This document shows, one piece after another, positions 8,696 to 16,643 of a stretch of DNA of 47,678 nt. Each line of letters begins with the position of its first letter. Within the stretch, counting starts at the first letter, position 1. Under the pieces are notes generated by a model. The model saw only the letters and a program-made list of their open reading frames with translations. It was not told the DNA's origin and ran no database searches. A program made the position numbers and the translations under genes. The stretch is from Bacteroidales bacterium (GTDB lineage: Bacteria; Bacteroidota; Bacteroidia; Bacteroidales; UBA932): assembly GCA_012744435.1 (NCBI GenBank), contig JAAYCA010000048.1, forward strand, positions 1-47,678, in the 5' to 3' direction.

Positions 8696-8713
8696 AGAAA
8701 ACTATTATCTTTG
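8680..8713 (+). promoter_or_regulatory. Promoter of the AraC-family gene
   Basis: A -33 TTTG at 8680-8683 and a -7 TATCTTTG at 8706-8713 are separated by 22 nt, fitting the Bacteroidota promoter. The -33 element lies in the second operator repeat, so the regulator could repress itself. Only 5 nt separate the -7 element from the ATG at 8719. Confidence 0.6.
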
Positions 8714-8718
8714 CATTC

Positions 8719-9543
8719 ATGGAAGGATATAGCCGCATCAATTATTCCGGGGTGGTGTTCTCGTATATCGTACAGGAGGGGCTCAGCCGGACAGTTCATA
8801 TGAAGGAACACACCCTCGTGTATATCCTTTCCGGCGCCGCCGAAGTACACTTCGGAGACAGCCTGACGCGGGTCGGAGCCGGGGAATGCGTTTTCCTCCG
8901 GAAGGACCACCGCATCGAATACACGACCTGTCCGCCCGCGGACGGCGTCCCATTCCGTTCGATCGCCCTGTTCTTCTGCCGGAAATTCCTGATGGCCTTT
9001 TACCGCCAGATGCCCAAGGACGCCCTGCCCAAGGACGCCCGGAGGAGCCGGACGGCCGTGCTGAAAATTCCGGCAGGGCCGGAACTCGAAAGCCTGTTCG
9101 TCTCGCTGGTACCCTACCTCGACACGGCGGACACCCTGCCGGAAGAGGTCGCCTGGATGAAACGCCAGGAAGGCCTGCGCTGCGTGCTGGCAGCCGACCG
9201 CAATGTCTATGCGTCGCTGTTCGACTTCACGCAGCCGTGGAAGATCGACCTGTTGACCTTCCTGGAAGAGAACTACCAGTACGACCTGTCCGTCCCCGAA
9301 CTCGCCCGCTATACGGGCCGGAGCCTGTCTTCGTTCAAGCGGGATTTCAAGCGGATCAGCGATCTCACGCCGGAAAAATGGATCCTGCGGCGCCGGCTGC
9401 AGGAAGCGCACCGGCTGCTCTCGCTGGGGAACGGGCGCGTCGGGGATGCGATGAGTGCGGCCGGATTCAAGGATCCGGCCTTCTTCTCCCGGGCTTACAA
9501 AAGGCAATACGGGTATCCGCCCCGGCGGACACCCGTAAAGTAA
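8719..9543 (+). CDS. AraC-family transcriptional regulator
   Basis: A 274-residue protein with an N-terminal cupin-like sensing domain (HTLVYILSGAAEVHFGD about residues 30-50, GAGECVFLRKDHRIEY about 52-68) and a C-terminal pair of helix-turn-helix motifs (about 177-274). The latter include the LSVPELARYTGRSLSSFKRDFK first HTH and the family signature around DAMSAAGFKDPAFFSRAYKRQYG. It most likely controls the divergent TonB receptor and itself through the repeats at 8638-8695. The start at 8719 sits 5 nt after a -7 element; frames beginning earlier run through the operators. The inducer is unknown. Confidence 0.92.
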   Translation: MEGYSRINYSGVVFSYIVQEGLSRTVHMKEHTLVYILSGAAEVHFGDSLTRVGAGECVFLRKDHRIEYTTCPPADGVPFRSIALFFCRKFLMAFYRQMPKDALPKDARRSRTAVLKIPAGPELESLFVSLVPYLDTADTLPEEVAWMKRQEGLRCVLAADRNVYASLFDFTQPWKIDLLTFLEENYQYDLSVPELARYTGRSLSSFKRDFKRISDLTPEKWILRRRLQEAHRLLSLGNGRVGDAMSAAGFKDPAFFSRAYKRQYGYPPRRTPVK

Positions 9544-9558
9544 TGTCTTGCACAGAAC

Positions 9559-10482
9559 CTACTTCCTGTGCCGCTTGTGTTCGGACCACAGGCCGTACAC
9601 CTCACTGACGTTGCCGGCCGTGATGAAGGCCCGGATATTCTCGTCCCGGATGAAGCCCATCAGGTCGGCGAATTCATCCTTGGTCAGCAAGGCCTGCACC
9701 TCGACGCGCTTTTCCCCCTTGTAGCCGCCCGTCACTTCATACAGGCTGCAGCCGCGCACGATCTTGTTGACAATGTAGTCGCGGATCCGTTCGTGCTCGT
9801 CGGAGATGATGCAGACGCGCTTGCGCCGGCTCAGGCTCGCCATGAAATAATCCACGATCAGGCCGTTGATCCAGGTACCGATCAAGCCGATGATCACCAG
9901 CCGGAAGGGGTTCACGAAGAAGGCCGTGCAACAGATGACCACACCGGCGATCGTCACCGAAAGTCCCATGTCGAAATGCATGTACTTGTTGACGATCTTG
10001 GCGAGGATGTCCAGCCCGCCCGTGGAGGCGTTGATGCGGAACATAAGGGCCTGGGACATGCTGAGGATCAGCACGAAACAGACCAGGTCGAACCACAGGT
10101 CCCCCATCACGGAAGTCTCCCCGGGAGCGAGCAGCGAGGTGTAGGGGCAGATCTTTTCCCACACGTCCATCATCGGACCGAGGATCAGGGCCGTGTAGCA
10201 GGTCTTCACGCCGAATTCCTTGCCGATGAGGAAATACGCCAGCACCAGCAGGACAGCATTGATGACAAGCACGACGGTGGATACCTTGATGGCGATGCCG
10301 GCATTCTCGAACAGGGCGCTGATCACGATGGACAGACCGGATATGCTGCCGACGACGATCTTGCTGGGTACGAGGAAATAATACACGGCCGCCGCCGCGA
10401 TGAACATGCCGACGGTCATGATGATCAACTCCTTCCAGAATTTCCAGGTCCCGAGGGGAGCGGACAGGGTCTTAAGATTCAT
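9559..10482 (-). CDS. YitT family membrane protein with C-terminal DUF2179
   Basis: A 307-residue inner-membrane protein. Five to six hydrophobic segments in the first ~215 residues contain the YitT pattern (SKIVVGSISGLSIV near residue 40 and FRINASTGGLDILAKIV near 150). The C-terminal ~80 residues form a soluble DUF2179 domain (IVRGCSLYEVTGGYKGEKR). The family's function is not established. It lies 6 nt after the gltA-like gene and ends 15 nt from the convergent AraC gene, with no obvious terminator between. Confidence 0.88.
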   Translation of the reverse strand: MNLKTLSAPLGTWKFWKELIIMTVGMFIAAAAVYYFLVPSKIVVGSISGLSIVISALFENAGIAIKVSTVVLVINAVLLVLAYFLIGKEFGVKTCYTALILGPMMDVWEKICPYTSLLAPGETSVMGDLWFDLVCFVLILSMSQALMFRINASTGGLDILAKIVNKYMHFDMGLSVTIAGVVICCTAFFVNPFRLVIIGLIGTWINGLIVDYFMASLSRRKRVCIISDEHERIRDYIVNKIVRGCSLYEVTGGYKGEKRVEVQALLTKDEFADLMGFIRDENIRAFITAGNVSEVYGLWSEHKRHRK

Positions 10483-10488
10483 ATGTGG

Positions 10489-12009
10489 TTAAGATTTCTG
10501 CTTCAGGTAGGCGTCGATGGCCCTGGCGGCCGTACGCCCTGCGCCCATCGCCAGGATCACCGTAGCGGCGCCCGTGACGGCGTCGCCGCCGGCGAACACG
10601 CCCGGACGGGTCGTCGCACCCTCTTCGCTGGCGACCAGACATCCGCGGCGGTTGGTCTCCAAGCCCTGCGTGGTCTTGGAAATCAACGGATTCGGGGATG
10701 TTCCGAGAGCCATGATGACCGTCTCCGTGGGGATCTCGAACTCCGAACCGGCGATGGGCACAGGGCTGCGGCGCCCGCTCTCGTCGGGCTCGCCGAGCTC
10801 CATGCGGATGCATTTCAGGGCCTTGACCCAGCCTTTCTCGTCACCGATGACCTCCACCGGGTTGGTCAGCATATCGAAAATGATGCCCTCCTGGGCAGCG
10901 TGGTGGACTTCCTCGCGGCGGGCGGGAAGCTCCGCCTCGGTGCGGCGGTACACGATGTGCACTTCCGCGCCCAGGCGCAGCGCCGTGCGGGCTGCGTCCA
11001 TCGCGACATTGCCGCCGCCCACGACGCAGACCTTCTTTCCGGCATGGATCGGCGTGAGATAATCCTCGCGCCAGGCCTTCATGAGGTTGTTGCGGGTGAG
11101 GAATTCGTTGGCGGAGAAGACACCGCAGAGGTTTTCGCCCGGGATGTTCATAAACTTGGGCAGACCGGCGCCCGTGCCGATGAACACGGCCTCGAAGCCT
11201 TCCTTGTCCATCAGGGAATCAATGGTGATGGTGCGGCCCACGATGACGTTGGTCTCGATCTTGACGCCGAGCTTGCGCACGTCGTCGATCTCGTGGCGCA
11301 GGACTTTCTCTTTCGGGAGACGGAATTCCGGGATGCCGTATTCCAGCACGCCGCCGGCTTTGTGCAGCGCCTCGAAGATCGTCACGTCGTAGCCCCATTT
11401 CGCCAGGTCGCTCGCACAGGCCAGGCCCGCAGGACCGGAACCGATTACCGCTACTTTTCGGCGGCAGCGGGTAACGCAGCCCTCCGAAACTTCGCCTCGC
11501 TCATCCCCCCCACCGCTTCGCAGCGGGTCCCCCCCGTTCACGAGGCCACGGGCGGCCACGGTTTCCGATGGCTGGTTACCCGCTGCCGCCATGTCGGAGC
11601 CGGACGTTTCCAGAGGGGAGCTGCCAGCCAGCTCCCGGCTATAGTCGGCGACGAAGCGCTCGAGCTTGCCGATGGCGACCGGCTCGCCCTTGACGCCGAG
11701 CACGCAACTGCCCTCGCACTGCGTCTCCTGCGGGCACACGCGTCCGCAGACGGCGGGCAGCGAGGAATCCTCGGCGATCACGGCGGCGGCGCCGGCGATG
11801 TTGCCGGCTGCGAGCTCCGCGATGAAACGCGGGATCTGCAGGCCCACCGGGCAGGCCGTCATGCAGCGGGGATTGCGGCAGTTCAGGCAACGGGACGCCT
11901 CGAGGAGCGCCTCCTCCTTGTCGTATCCATAACACACTTCGTCGAAATTGGTCGCGCGGACCTTCGGGTCCTGTTCGCGTACCGGCACGCGGGGAATCTT
12001 GTTAGCCAT
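10489..12009 (-). CDS. gltA: GltA/NfnB-type NADPH oxidoreductase with an in-frame repeat insertion
   Basis: An FAD- and Fe-S-containing NAD(P)H oxidoreductase annotated in relatives as glutamate synthase small chain, and equivalent to the large subunit of NfnAB transhydrogenase when paired with an NfnA-like protein, as here. Seen: an N-terminal Fe-S region (CLNCRNPRCMTACPVGLQIP, about residues 38-57, and CGRVCPQETQCEGSC near 90), an FAD site (VIGSGPAGLACA, about 188), an NADP site (VVGGGNVAMDAARTA, about 326) and a C-terminal GDAVTGAATVI motif. At 506 residues it is about 45-50 longer than usual. The excess lies between the Fe-S domain and the FAD domain and is the repeat at 11460-11625. One nt separates it from the upstream partner gene. 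Confidence 0.9.
   Translation of the reverse strand: MANKIPRVPVREQDPKVRATNFDEVCYGYDKEEALLEASRCLNCRNPRCMTACPVGLQIPRFIAELAAGNIAGAAAVIAEDSSLPAVCGRVCPQETQCEGSCVLGVKGEPVAIGKLERFVADYSRELAGSSPLETSGSDMAAAGNQPSETVAARGLVNGGDPLRSGGGDERGEVSEGCVTRCRRKVAVIGSGPAGLACASDLAKWGYDVTIFEALHKAGGVLEYGIPEFRLPKEKVLRHEIDDVRKLGVKIETNVIVGRTITIDSLMDKEGFEAVFIGTGAGLPKFMNIPGENLCGVFSANEFLTRNNLMKAWREDYLTPIHAGKKVCVVGGGNVAMDAARTALRLGAEVHIVYRRTEAELPARREEVHHAAQEGIIFDMLTNPVEVIGDEKGWVKALKCIRMELGEPDESGRRSPVPIAGSEFEIPTETVIMALGTSPNPLISKTTQGLETNRRGCLVASEEGATTRPGVFAGGDAVTGAATVILAMGAGRTAARAIDAYLKQKS
11460..11625. repeat. Palindromic repeat element inserted in frame in the gltA-like gene
   Basis: A perfect 16-bp inverted repeat, GGCGGCAGCGGGTAAC at 11460-11475 and its complement at 11575-11590, is extended by imperfect pairing to about 30 nt per arm. 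Inside are small hairpins: CCGCT/AGCGG at 11513-11526 with a tetraloop, and GGCC/GGCC at 11544-11557. The flank 11599-11625 matches the end of the trmB repeats at 25 of 27 bases and gives the same peptide pattern (GSSPL[K/E]TSG). No stop codon is introduced, so it is translated as a linker between two folded domains. Confidence 0.75.
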
Positions 12010-12010
12010 A

Positions 12011-12871
12011 TTACCTGCCCCTCCCTATTTTACAAACATGTTTCTCATTCGTTTCGGCCTCTTCGGTCTTGTACTGGCCCTGGCGGCGCATCGCTTCGTC
12101 GAAATCCACCTCGTAGCCGTCGAACTCCGGACCCTCGACGCAGGCGAAACGCGTTTTGCCGCCGACACTCACGCGGCAGGCGCCGCACATGCCGGTCCCG
12201 TCCACCATCAGGGTGTTGAGGCTCACGATGGCGGGGATCCCGAGCTTGCGGCAGGTCAGCGTCGTGAATTTCATCATGATCATCGGACCGATGATGACGG
12301 CCTGCGTGTAGCTGTGGCCGTCGGAGACGACCTTCTCGAGCATGTTCGTGCCCATCCCCTTGAACCCGGCGGAGCCGTCGTCCGTGCAGATGAAGAGATT
12401 GTCGCAAACCGGACGCATCTCCTCCACATAGATCAGCAGGTCCTTGGTCTTGGCGCCGATGATCACGTCCACGGGGACGCCGTGCTCCTTGAGCCACTTG
12501 GCCTGCGGATACACCGGCGCCGTACCCACGCCGCCGGCAATGAGAATATAACGTTGCCGGGCAAGCTTCTCCGGCGGCATGTTGACAAATTCGGAAGGCA
12601 GGCCCAGGGGGCCGACCACATCGGCGAACGCCTCGCCAGGCTCATAAGCAATAATGTCGGCGCTGGACGCTCCGATCTTCTGGGTGACAATTGTAACGCT
12701 TCCTTGTTCAGCATTGAAGTCGCTGATAGTGAGAGGAATACGCTCCCCTTTCTCGTCCGCGCGGACGATCAGGAACTGCCCCGGCTGCGCCGCCGCGGCC
12801 AGCCGCGGGGCTTTGACTGACATCCGGCAGATGGTCGGGGTCAGCATCTCTTTGGTCAGGATTTGATACAT
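12011..12871 (-). CDS. NfnA-like/sulfide dehydrogenase-type FAD-NAD-binding subunit
   Basis: A 286-residue ferredoxin-NADP reductase-fold protein with a C-terminal [2Fe-2S] site, of the PyrK/SudB/NfnA group. It has an FAD-binding barrel (PGQFLIVRADEKGERIPLTI, about residues 30-50), an NAD-binding part (LIAGGVGTAPVYPQAKWL, about 108) and a cysteine cluster (GMCGACR ... FACVEGPEFDG, about 220-240). Paired with the GltA-like gene it probably forms an NfnAB/SudAB-type complex moving electrons between NADH, NADPH and ferredoxin. Electron bifurcation is inferred from the pairing and the nearby Rnf operon. Start at 12871; a -7 element lies 6 nt upstream. Confidence 0.88.
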   Translation of the reverse strand: MYQILTKEMLTPTICRMSVKAPRLAAAAQPGQFLIVRADEKGERIPLTISDFNAEQGSVTIVTQKIGASSADIIAYEPGEAFADVVGPLGLPSEFVNMPPEKLARQRYILIAGGVGTAPVYPQAKWLKEHGVPVDVIIGAKTKDLLIYVEEMRPVCDNLFICTDDGSAGFKGMGTNMLEKVVSDGHSYTQAVIIGPMIMMKFTTLTCRKLGIPAIVSLNTLMVDGTGMCGACRVSVGGKTRFACVEGPEFDGYEVDFDEAMRRQGQYKTEEAETNEKHVCKIGRGR

Positions 12872-12877
12872 AGCGCC

Positions 12878-12885
12878 CAAATATA
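12878..12885 (-). promoter_or_regulatory. -7 promoter element of the nfn-like operon
   Basis: Minus strand TATATTTG, an exact TAnnTTTG match, 6 nt from the ATG at 12871. It begins within a few bases of the upstream terminator's T-run, so termination of one unit and initiation of the next are almost fused. Confidence 0.65.
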
Positions 12886-12888
12886 CAC

Positions 12889-12927
12889 AAAAATATCCCG
12901 GCTTGTTCACCAGGCCGGGATATTTTT
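12889..12927. terminator. Intrinsic terminator after the small beta-barrel gene
   Basis: A perfect 14-bp stem (AAAAATATCCCGGC at 12889-12902, complement at 12914-12927) with an 11-nt loop. On the minus strand the stem ends in a T-run, so it ends transcription from the beta-barrel gene that stops at 12942. It is A/T-tailed on both sides and could work in both directions. Confidence 0.88.
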
Positions 12928-12941
12928 AAGAATTTTTAAGA

Positions 12942-13376
12942 TTAGAAGCGGTAGCGGATGCCAAGGGCGATTCCCTGCCAGCCAAATCCTCCGTAGTTGA
13001 AGTAATAGACCGGCCTCCAGTCCAAAGAGATGTTCATGGGGATGGACGGGATCTCGAACTCGACGCCGAGCTGTCCGGCAACACCCGCATTGAAACCACT
13101 CTGGTCACCGTGATTGTAGAAACCGAGCTGCACGCCGGGACCGACGTAGAAGTTGCAGATACCGGCGGAGCCGAGGATGAAATCATAAATACCGGTCACA
13201 TAAAAACCATTGCCGGCGAGGAAACCGAGGTCGGTCTCCAAAAAGCCGGCGCCGACGCCATGCTGATAAGAGAATTCACCGCCATAACCGGCACGCACGC
13301 CGATGGCACGGGGCTGGGCGGATGCGACGGCTGCGAAAGCGAGCACGCCGACGAGGATTGCAATAACTTTTTTCAT
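12942..13376 (-). CDS. Small outer-membrane beta-barrel-like protein
   Basis: A 144-residue exported protein of unknown function. It has a signal peptide (MKKVIAILVGVLAFAAVASA, cut before QPRA), then alternating aromatic/glycine strands (IGVRAGYGGEFSYQ, GFYVTGIYDFILG, NFYVGPGVQLGF, MNISLDWRPVYYF) and a C-terminal GIRYRF, where the terminal Phe is typical of outer-membrane barrels. About eight short strands fit a small barrel. It is a clear paralogue of the broken gene at 13409-13861, sharing ISLDWRP and GFGW motifs. It probably shares a transcript with that gene and ends at the terminator 12889-12927. Confidence 0.8.
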   Translation of the reverse strand: MKKVIAILVGVLAFAAVASAQPRAIGVRAGYGGEFSYQHGVGAGFLETDLGFLAGNGFYVTGIYDFILGSAGICNFYVGPGVQLGFYNHGDQSGFNAGVAGQLGVEFEIPSIPMNISLDWRPVYYFNYGGFGWQGIALGIRYRF

Positions 13377-13408
13377 GATTGTTTATTTGTTAGGGGTTGA
13401 TCGTTTTT

Positions 13409-13861
13409 CTAGTAGCGATAGCGGAGGGCAATGCCGAATCCGGTCCAGCCGAAGCCGCCGTGGTTGAAATACAGGGCGGGACGCCAGTCAAGGGATATGT
13501 TGAGCGGGATATTGGCAAGCTCATATTCCGCGCCGACCTGGCCTACGATGGCCGCATCGAACTTCAGGATGTTGCCGCCGTCTGTCTCTTCGTAATTCCT
13601 CGTACCCAGCTGGATACCGGGGCCAGCATAGAAATTGACCGCGCCGGTGGAGCCGAGGATGAAGTCGAAGATACCGGACACATACCAGCCTTTGTCTCCG
13701 ATGAGACCCAGGTCCATTTCACCGAAGGTAGCAGAGCTGAAGCTGTACTGATAGGATATCTCAATACCATAGCCGATACGGGCGCCGAAAGCGCGCGGCT
13801 GCGCGGAAGCGACGGCTGCGAAAGTGAGGGCCGCAATGAGGATAGCAAGAACTTATTTCAT
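13409..13861 (-). pseudogene. Paralogous beta-barrel gene with a stop at codon 3
   Basis: On the minus strand from 13861 the codons are ATG AAA TAA GTT CTT, against ATG AAA AAA GTT in the intact paralogue, so a single A-to-T change makes a stop at 13853-13855. Downstream the frame is open to 13409 and encodes a normal signal peptide remainder (VLAILIAALTFAAVASAQPRA pattern) and a barrel ending in ALRYRY. The next in-frame ATG (13717) would drop the signal peptide. Possible readings are a recent pseudogene, a phase-variable or suppressed allele, use of a non-standard start, or a base-call error. The body of the gene shows no further decay. Confidence 0.75.
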
Positions 13862-13894
13862 GATTAATAATTTTAAAACGTTTATATGAAAGGA

Positions 13895-14497
13895 CTATAC
13901 AATTCCGGAAAAACCAAGGAATGCCAGCGCCATGATGCCCACGGTGATAAGGGCGATCGGCAGGCCCTTGAAGGCCTTGGGCACGTCGCAGCCCGCCAGA
14001 TGCTCGCGCAGACCGGCGAACAGAATCATCGCGAGGCCGTAGCCGAGCGAGGTGGCGACGGCATAGACCGTTGCCTGGCCCAGGTTGAGCATGTGGGGCG
14101 CAGCGCCGCCAAACGAGAAATCCTTGGTCACCACGGTGATGGCGACGCCGAGCACGGCGCAGTTGGTCGTGATCAGCGGGAGGAAGATGCCGAGCGCCTG
14201 ATAAAGCGAGGGGCTGATCTTCTTCAGGATGATCTCCACCATCTGCACGAGCGCGGCGATGACCAGGATGAAGGAAATGGTCTGCAGGAAGGTCAGGCCG
14301 AGCGGCACCAGCAGGTATTGGTTCAGCAGGTAGGTCACAACGGTCGCGAGCGTGATCACGAAGCACACCGCTCCGGACATGCCCGTAGCGGTAGAGAGCT
14401 TGCCTGACACGCCGAGGAACGGACAGATGCCCAGGAACTGCGCCAGCAGGATGTTATTGACGAAGATCGCCGATATGATGATGAGGAAGTATTCCAT
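13895..14497 (-). CDS. rnfA: Rnf complex membrane subunit RnfA (RsxA)
   Basis: A 200-residue inner-membrane protein with six hydrophobic segments, part of the Rnf ion-translocating ferredoxin:NAD oxidoreductase. The start (MEYFLIIISAIFVNNILLAQ), the FLGICPFLGVS motif and ITTNCAVLG (about residue 105) match RnfA, including cysteines thought to carry an Fe-S centre shared with RnfE. It is the last gene of the rnf operon, 6 nt after rnfE. Direction of ion flow and ion type (Na+ or H+) cannot be read here. Confidence 0.96.
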   Translation of the reverse strand: MEYFLIIISAIFVNNILLAQFLGICPFLGVSGKLSTATGMSGAVCFVITLATVVTYLLNQYLLVPLGLTFLQTISFILVIAALVQMVEIILKKISPSLYQALGIFLPLITTNCAVLGVAITVVTKDFSFGGAAPHMLNLGQATVYAVATSLGYGLAMILFAGLREHLAGCDVPKAFKGLPIALITVGIMALAFLGFSGIV

Positions 14498-14503
14498 GGC
14501 GCA

Positions 14504-15088
14504 CTACTTTTTAGCGAGGTACTTGTTGAACAGGACCATCAGGAAACCCAGGACCAGGAAGGCGCCCGGCGCCATCACGAAGGCCAGGATACCATCGCCG
14601 GAAATGAACTTCCAGCCGAAGGCGGAGCCGCTGCCGAGGATCTCGCGCACCAGGCCGATGACCGTCAGGGAGGCCGTGAAGCCCAGACCCACACCGATGC
14701 CGTCCAGGGCGGATTCGCCGACACCGTGCTTGTTGGCGAATCCTTCCGCCCGGCCGAGCACAATGCAGTTCACCACGATCAGCGGGATGAACAGACCGAG
14801 CGTCTCATAGGCGGCCGGCGTATAGGCCTGCATCAGCAGCTGGAGCACGGTCACAAAAGTCGCAATCACGGTGATATAGACAGGGATACGCACTTTGTCC
14901 GGCACTTTCGGGGCAATCAGCGAGATCACGATGTTGCTGAGGATCAGCACGAACATCGTCGCAAGGCCCATTTCCAGACCGTTGATCGCGGAAGTCGTCG
15001 TGGCAAGGGTCGGGCACATGCCGAGCACCAGCACGAAAGTCGGGTTGTTCTTGACAAACCCGTCCGTCACGAAATGCCATTTACTCAT
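14504..15088 (-). CDS. rnfE: Rnf complex membrane subunit RnfE (RsxE)
   Basis: A 194-residue six-segment membrane protein homologous to RnfA. The N-terminal DGFVKNNPTFVLVLGMCPTLA motif and VVNCIVLGRAEGFA (about residue 110) identify RnfE. The start at 15088 (MSKWHF) overlaps the rnfG stop by 8 nt; a longer frame is the shadow of rnfG. RnfA and RnfE together hold the membrane Fe-S centre that passes electrons across the membrane. Confidence 0.96.
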   Translation of the reverse strand: MSKWHFVTDGFVKNNPTFVLVLGMCPTLATTTSAINGLEMGLATMFVLILSNIVISLIAPKVPDKVRIPVYITVIATFVTVLQLLMQAYTPAAYETLGLFIPLIVVNCIVLGRAEGFANKHGVGESALDGIGVGLGFTASLTVIGLVREILGSGSAFGWKFISGDGILAFVMAPGAFLVLGFLMVLFNKYLAKK

Positions 15089-15650
15089 CGTCCTGCCCTC
15101 CCTGCTTAAGTTGATGGAACACATCCACGGCGTTCGACACCGCCAGCGCATAGGCGCGGGAGGTGATCGTAGAGGCTGTAATGGCATCCAGGTCGCCGCC
15201 GTCTTTCTTGACCGCCAGGGTCTTCTCCGCGGGGTTGAAGCCCTGGAACTGTGAGATGAAATTCCCGTCGGTCGTACACTTCGCACCGAGGCCCGGGGTC
15301 TCGCTGTGCGAAAGGACGGTGGTGTTGTGGACCGTGCCGTCCTCGGCGACGCCCACCATCAGGGAGAGCAAGCCGCCGAATCCGGAGGTCGTCGAAATGA
15401 TGGCATAACCGGCGCCGTCGACCTTGTAGTATTTGTAGTCGGTCCCGCCGACCCGGACGCTTCCCTCCTGCGGCGTGGCGTCGGACTCCGGCAGCACGCG
15501 TGCGATGGAAGCCGTTGTCTTGGCCTGTGCGGCCGCATCGATCGGCTCCTTGGTCACGGCGTAGGCCACGCCGACCACCGCCGCGCAGATCAGGCAGACC
15601 AGCGTCAGGCACAGGACCATGTTCTTGAGTGTGGATGCAGCTGCCATCAT
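15081..15650 (-). CDS. rnfG: Rnf complex FMN-binding subunit RnfG
   Basis: A 189-residue protein anchored by one N-terminal membrane segment (about residues 10-32), with a periplasmic FMN-binding domain. FMN is normally attached to the Thr of an [S/T]GAT-type motif. Here the segment is DAITASTITSRAYA (about residue 155), which keeps the Thr but has Ala-Ser where Gly-Ala is usual. Other family landmarks (GFGGLLSLMVGV, HSETPGLGAKC) are intact, so the protein is likely functional. It starts directly after the rnfD stop. Confidence 0.94.
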   Translation of the reverse strand: MMAAASTLKNMVLCLTLVCLICAAVVGVAYAVTKEPIDAAAQAKTTASIARVLPESDATPQEGSVRVGGTDYKYYKVDGAGYAIISTTSGFGGLLSLMVGVAEDGTVHNTTVLSHSETPGLGAKCTTDGNFISQFQGFNPAEKTLAVKKDGGDLDAITASTITSRAYALAVSNAVDVFHQLKQGGQDDE

Positions 15651-16640
15651 CTATGTCCTCCCGTATTTTTTCTGGTGGAACCACCTGTTGAGGAGCGGCA
15701 CGGTACAGTTCATCAGCAGGATGGCGAACGACATGCCCTCCGGATAAGCGCCGAAGTAGCGGATCATCATATCGATCAAGCCGATACCCACGCCGAAGAT
15801 GACGCCGCCCCAGACATTCATCGGCGAAGTCACGTAGTCCGTCGCCATGAAGAAAGCGCCGAGGAGCGTGCCTCCGGTCATGATGTTGAAGACCGGACCG
15901 GTGTAAATGTCAGGGTTGACGGTGTGGAAGACCACTGAAATTAAGGCCATCGTGCCCAGGATGCTGAGCGGGATCCAGGGCTTGACCACCCGGCGGATCA
16001 GGAGATAGATAAAGCCGATCAGCAGGGCGCCGGCGGAAAGCTCTCCCGCAGAAGCTCCGATGTCCCACAACAGCGAGGACATCGAGAAATCGTTCGACGC
16101 CAGGAACTGGGGGATGGTGGAGCCACCCTTCAGCGCTTCCTTGAGCAAGCTCAGCGGCGTTGCGCCGGAAACGGCGTCGGGAACCGGGACAAATCCGGGC
16201 GTGGGCGTCCAGTTCGTCATCTGCGCCGGGAAGGACACGAGCAGGAACACGCGTCCGGTAATGGCCGGGTTGAAGACATTCTGGCCGATGCCGCCGAAAG
16301 GAAGTTTCGCTACGCAGATGGCAACGACGGCCCCGATGAACACGATCCACAGGGGGATCGCCGAGGGGAGGTTCAACGCCAGCAGCAGACCCGTGACAAC
16401 GGCCGACAGGTCGCCGACGGTCGAGGGCCGCTTCATCATCCATCGGGTCACCGCCCATTCCAGCAGCACGCAGGAAACGATGCTGACGAGGAGCACGAGC
16501 AGCTCTGCCCAGCCGTAGACGAGGATGGCGACCACGGCCGCCGGGCTCAGCGCGATGATGACATCCCGCATGACCGAGGTCGTGGAGATGTCCGCATGGA
16601 TGTGCGGAGAAGGAGATACGATATACTTCTTGTTGTCCAT
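15651..16640 (-). CDS. rnfD: Rnf complex membrane subunit RnfD
   Basis: A 329-residue polytopic membrane subunit carrying covalent FMN. The flavinylation motif DAVSGATPLSLLKE (about residue 175) is canonical. SPSPHIHADIS at the N-terminus, GGIGQNVFNPAITGRVFL (about 122) and MATDYVTSPMN (about 268) are family signatures. The start ATG at 16640 follows the rnfC stop by 3 nt. It passes electrons between RnfG and the RnfA/E/B/C part of the complex. Confidence 0.97.
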   Translation of the reverse strand: MDNKKYIVSPSPHIHADISTTSVMRDVIIALSPAAVVAILVYGWAELLVLLVSIVSCVLLEWAVTRWMMKRPSTVGDLSAVVTGLLLALNLPSAIPLWIVFIGAVVAICVAKLPFGGIGQNVFNPAITGRVFLLVSFPAQMTNWTPTPGFVPVPDAVSGATPLSLLKEALKGGSTIPQFLASNDFSMSSLLWDIGASAGELSAGALLIGFIYLLIRRVVKPWIPLSILGTMALISVVFHTVNPDIYTGPVFNIMTGGTLLGAFFMATDYVTSPMNVWGGVIFGVGIGLIDMMIRYFGAYPEGMSFAILLMNCTVPLLNRWFHQKKYGRT

Positions 16641-16643
16641 ACG

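Noticed and set aside
8622..8718. Cobalamin riboswitch upstream of the TonB receptor
   Set aside because: The region is under 100 bp and holds direct repeats and promoters; no B12-box-like conserved element was seen.
9568..12219. An 883-codon open frame on the plus strand
   Set aside because: It lies antisense to yitT and the gltA/nfn genes, which have full family motifs; composition (His/Asp/Arg-rich) is that of a shadow frame.
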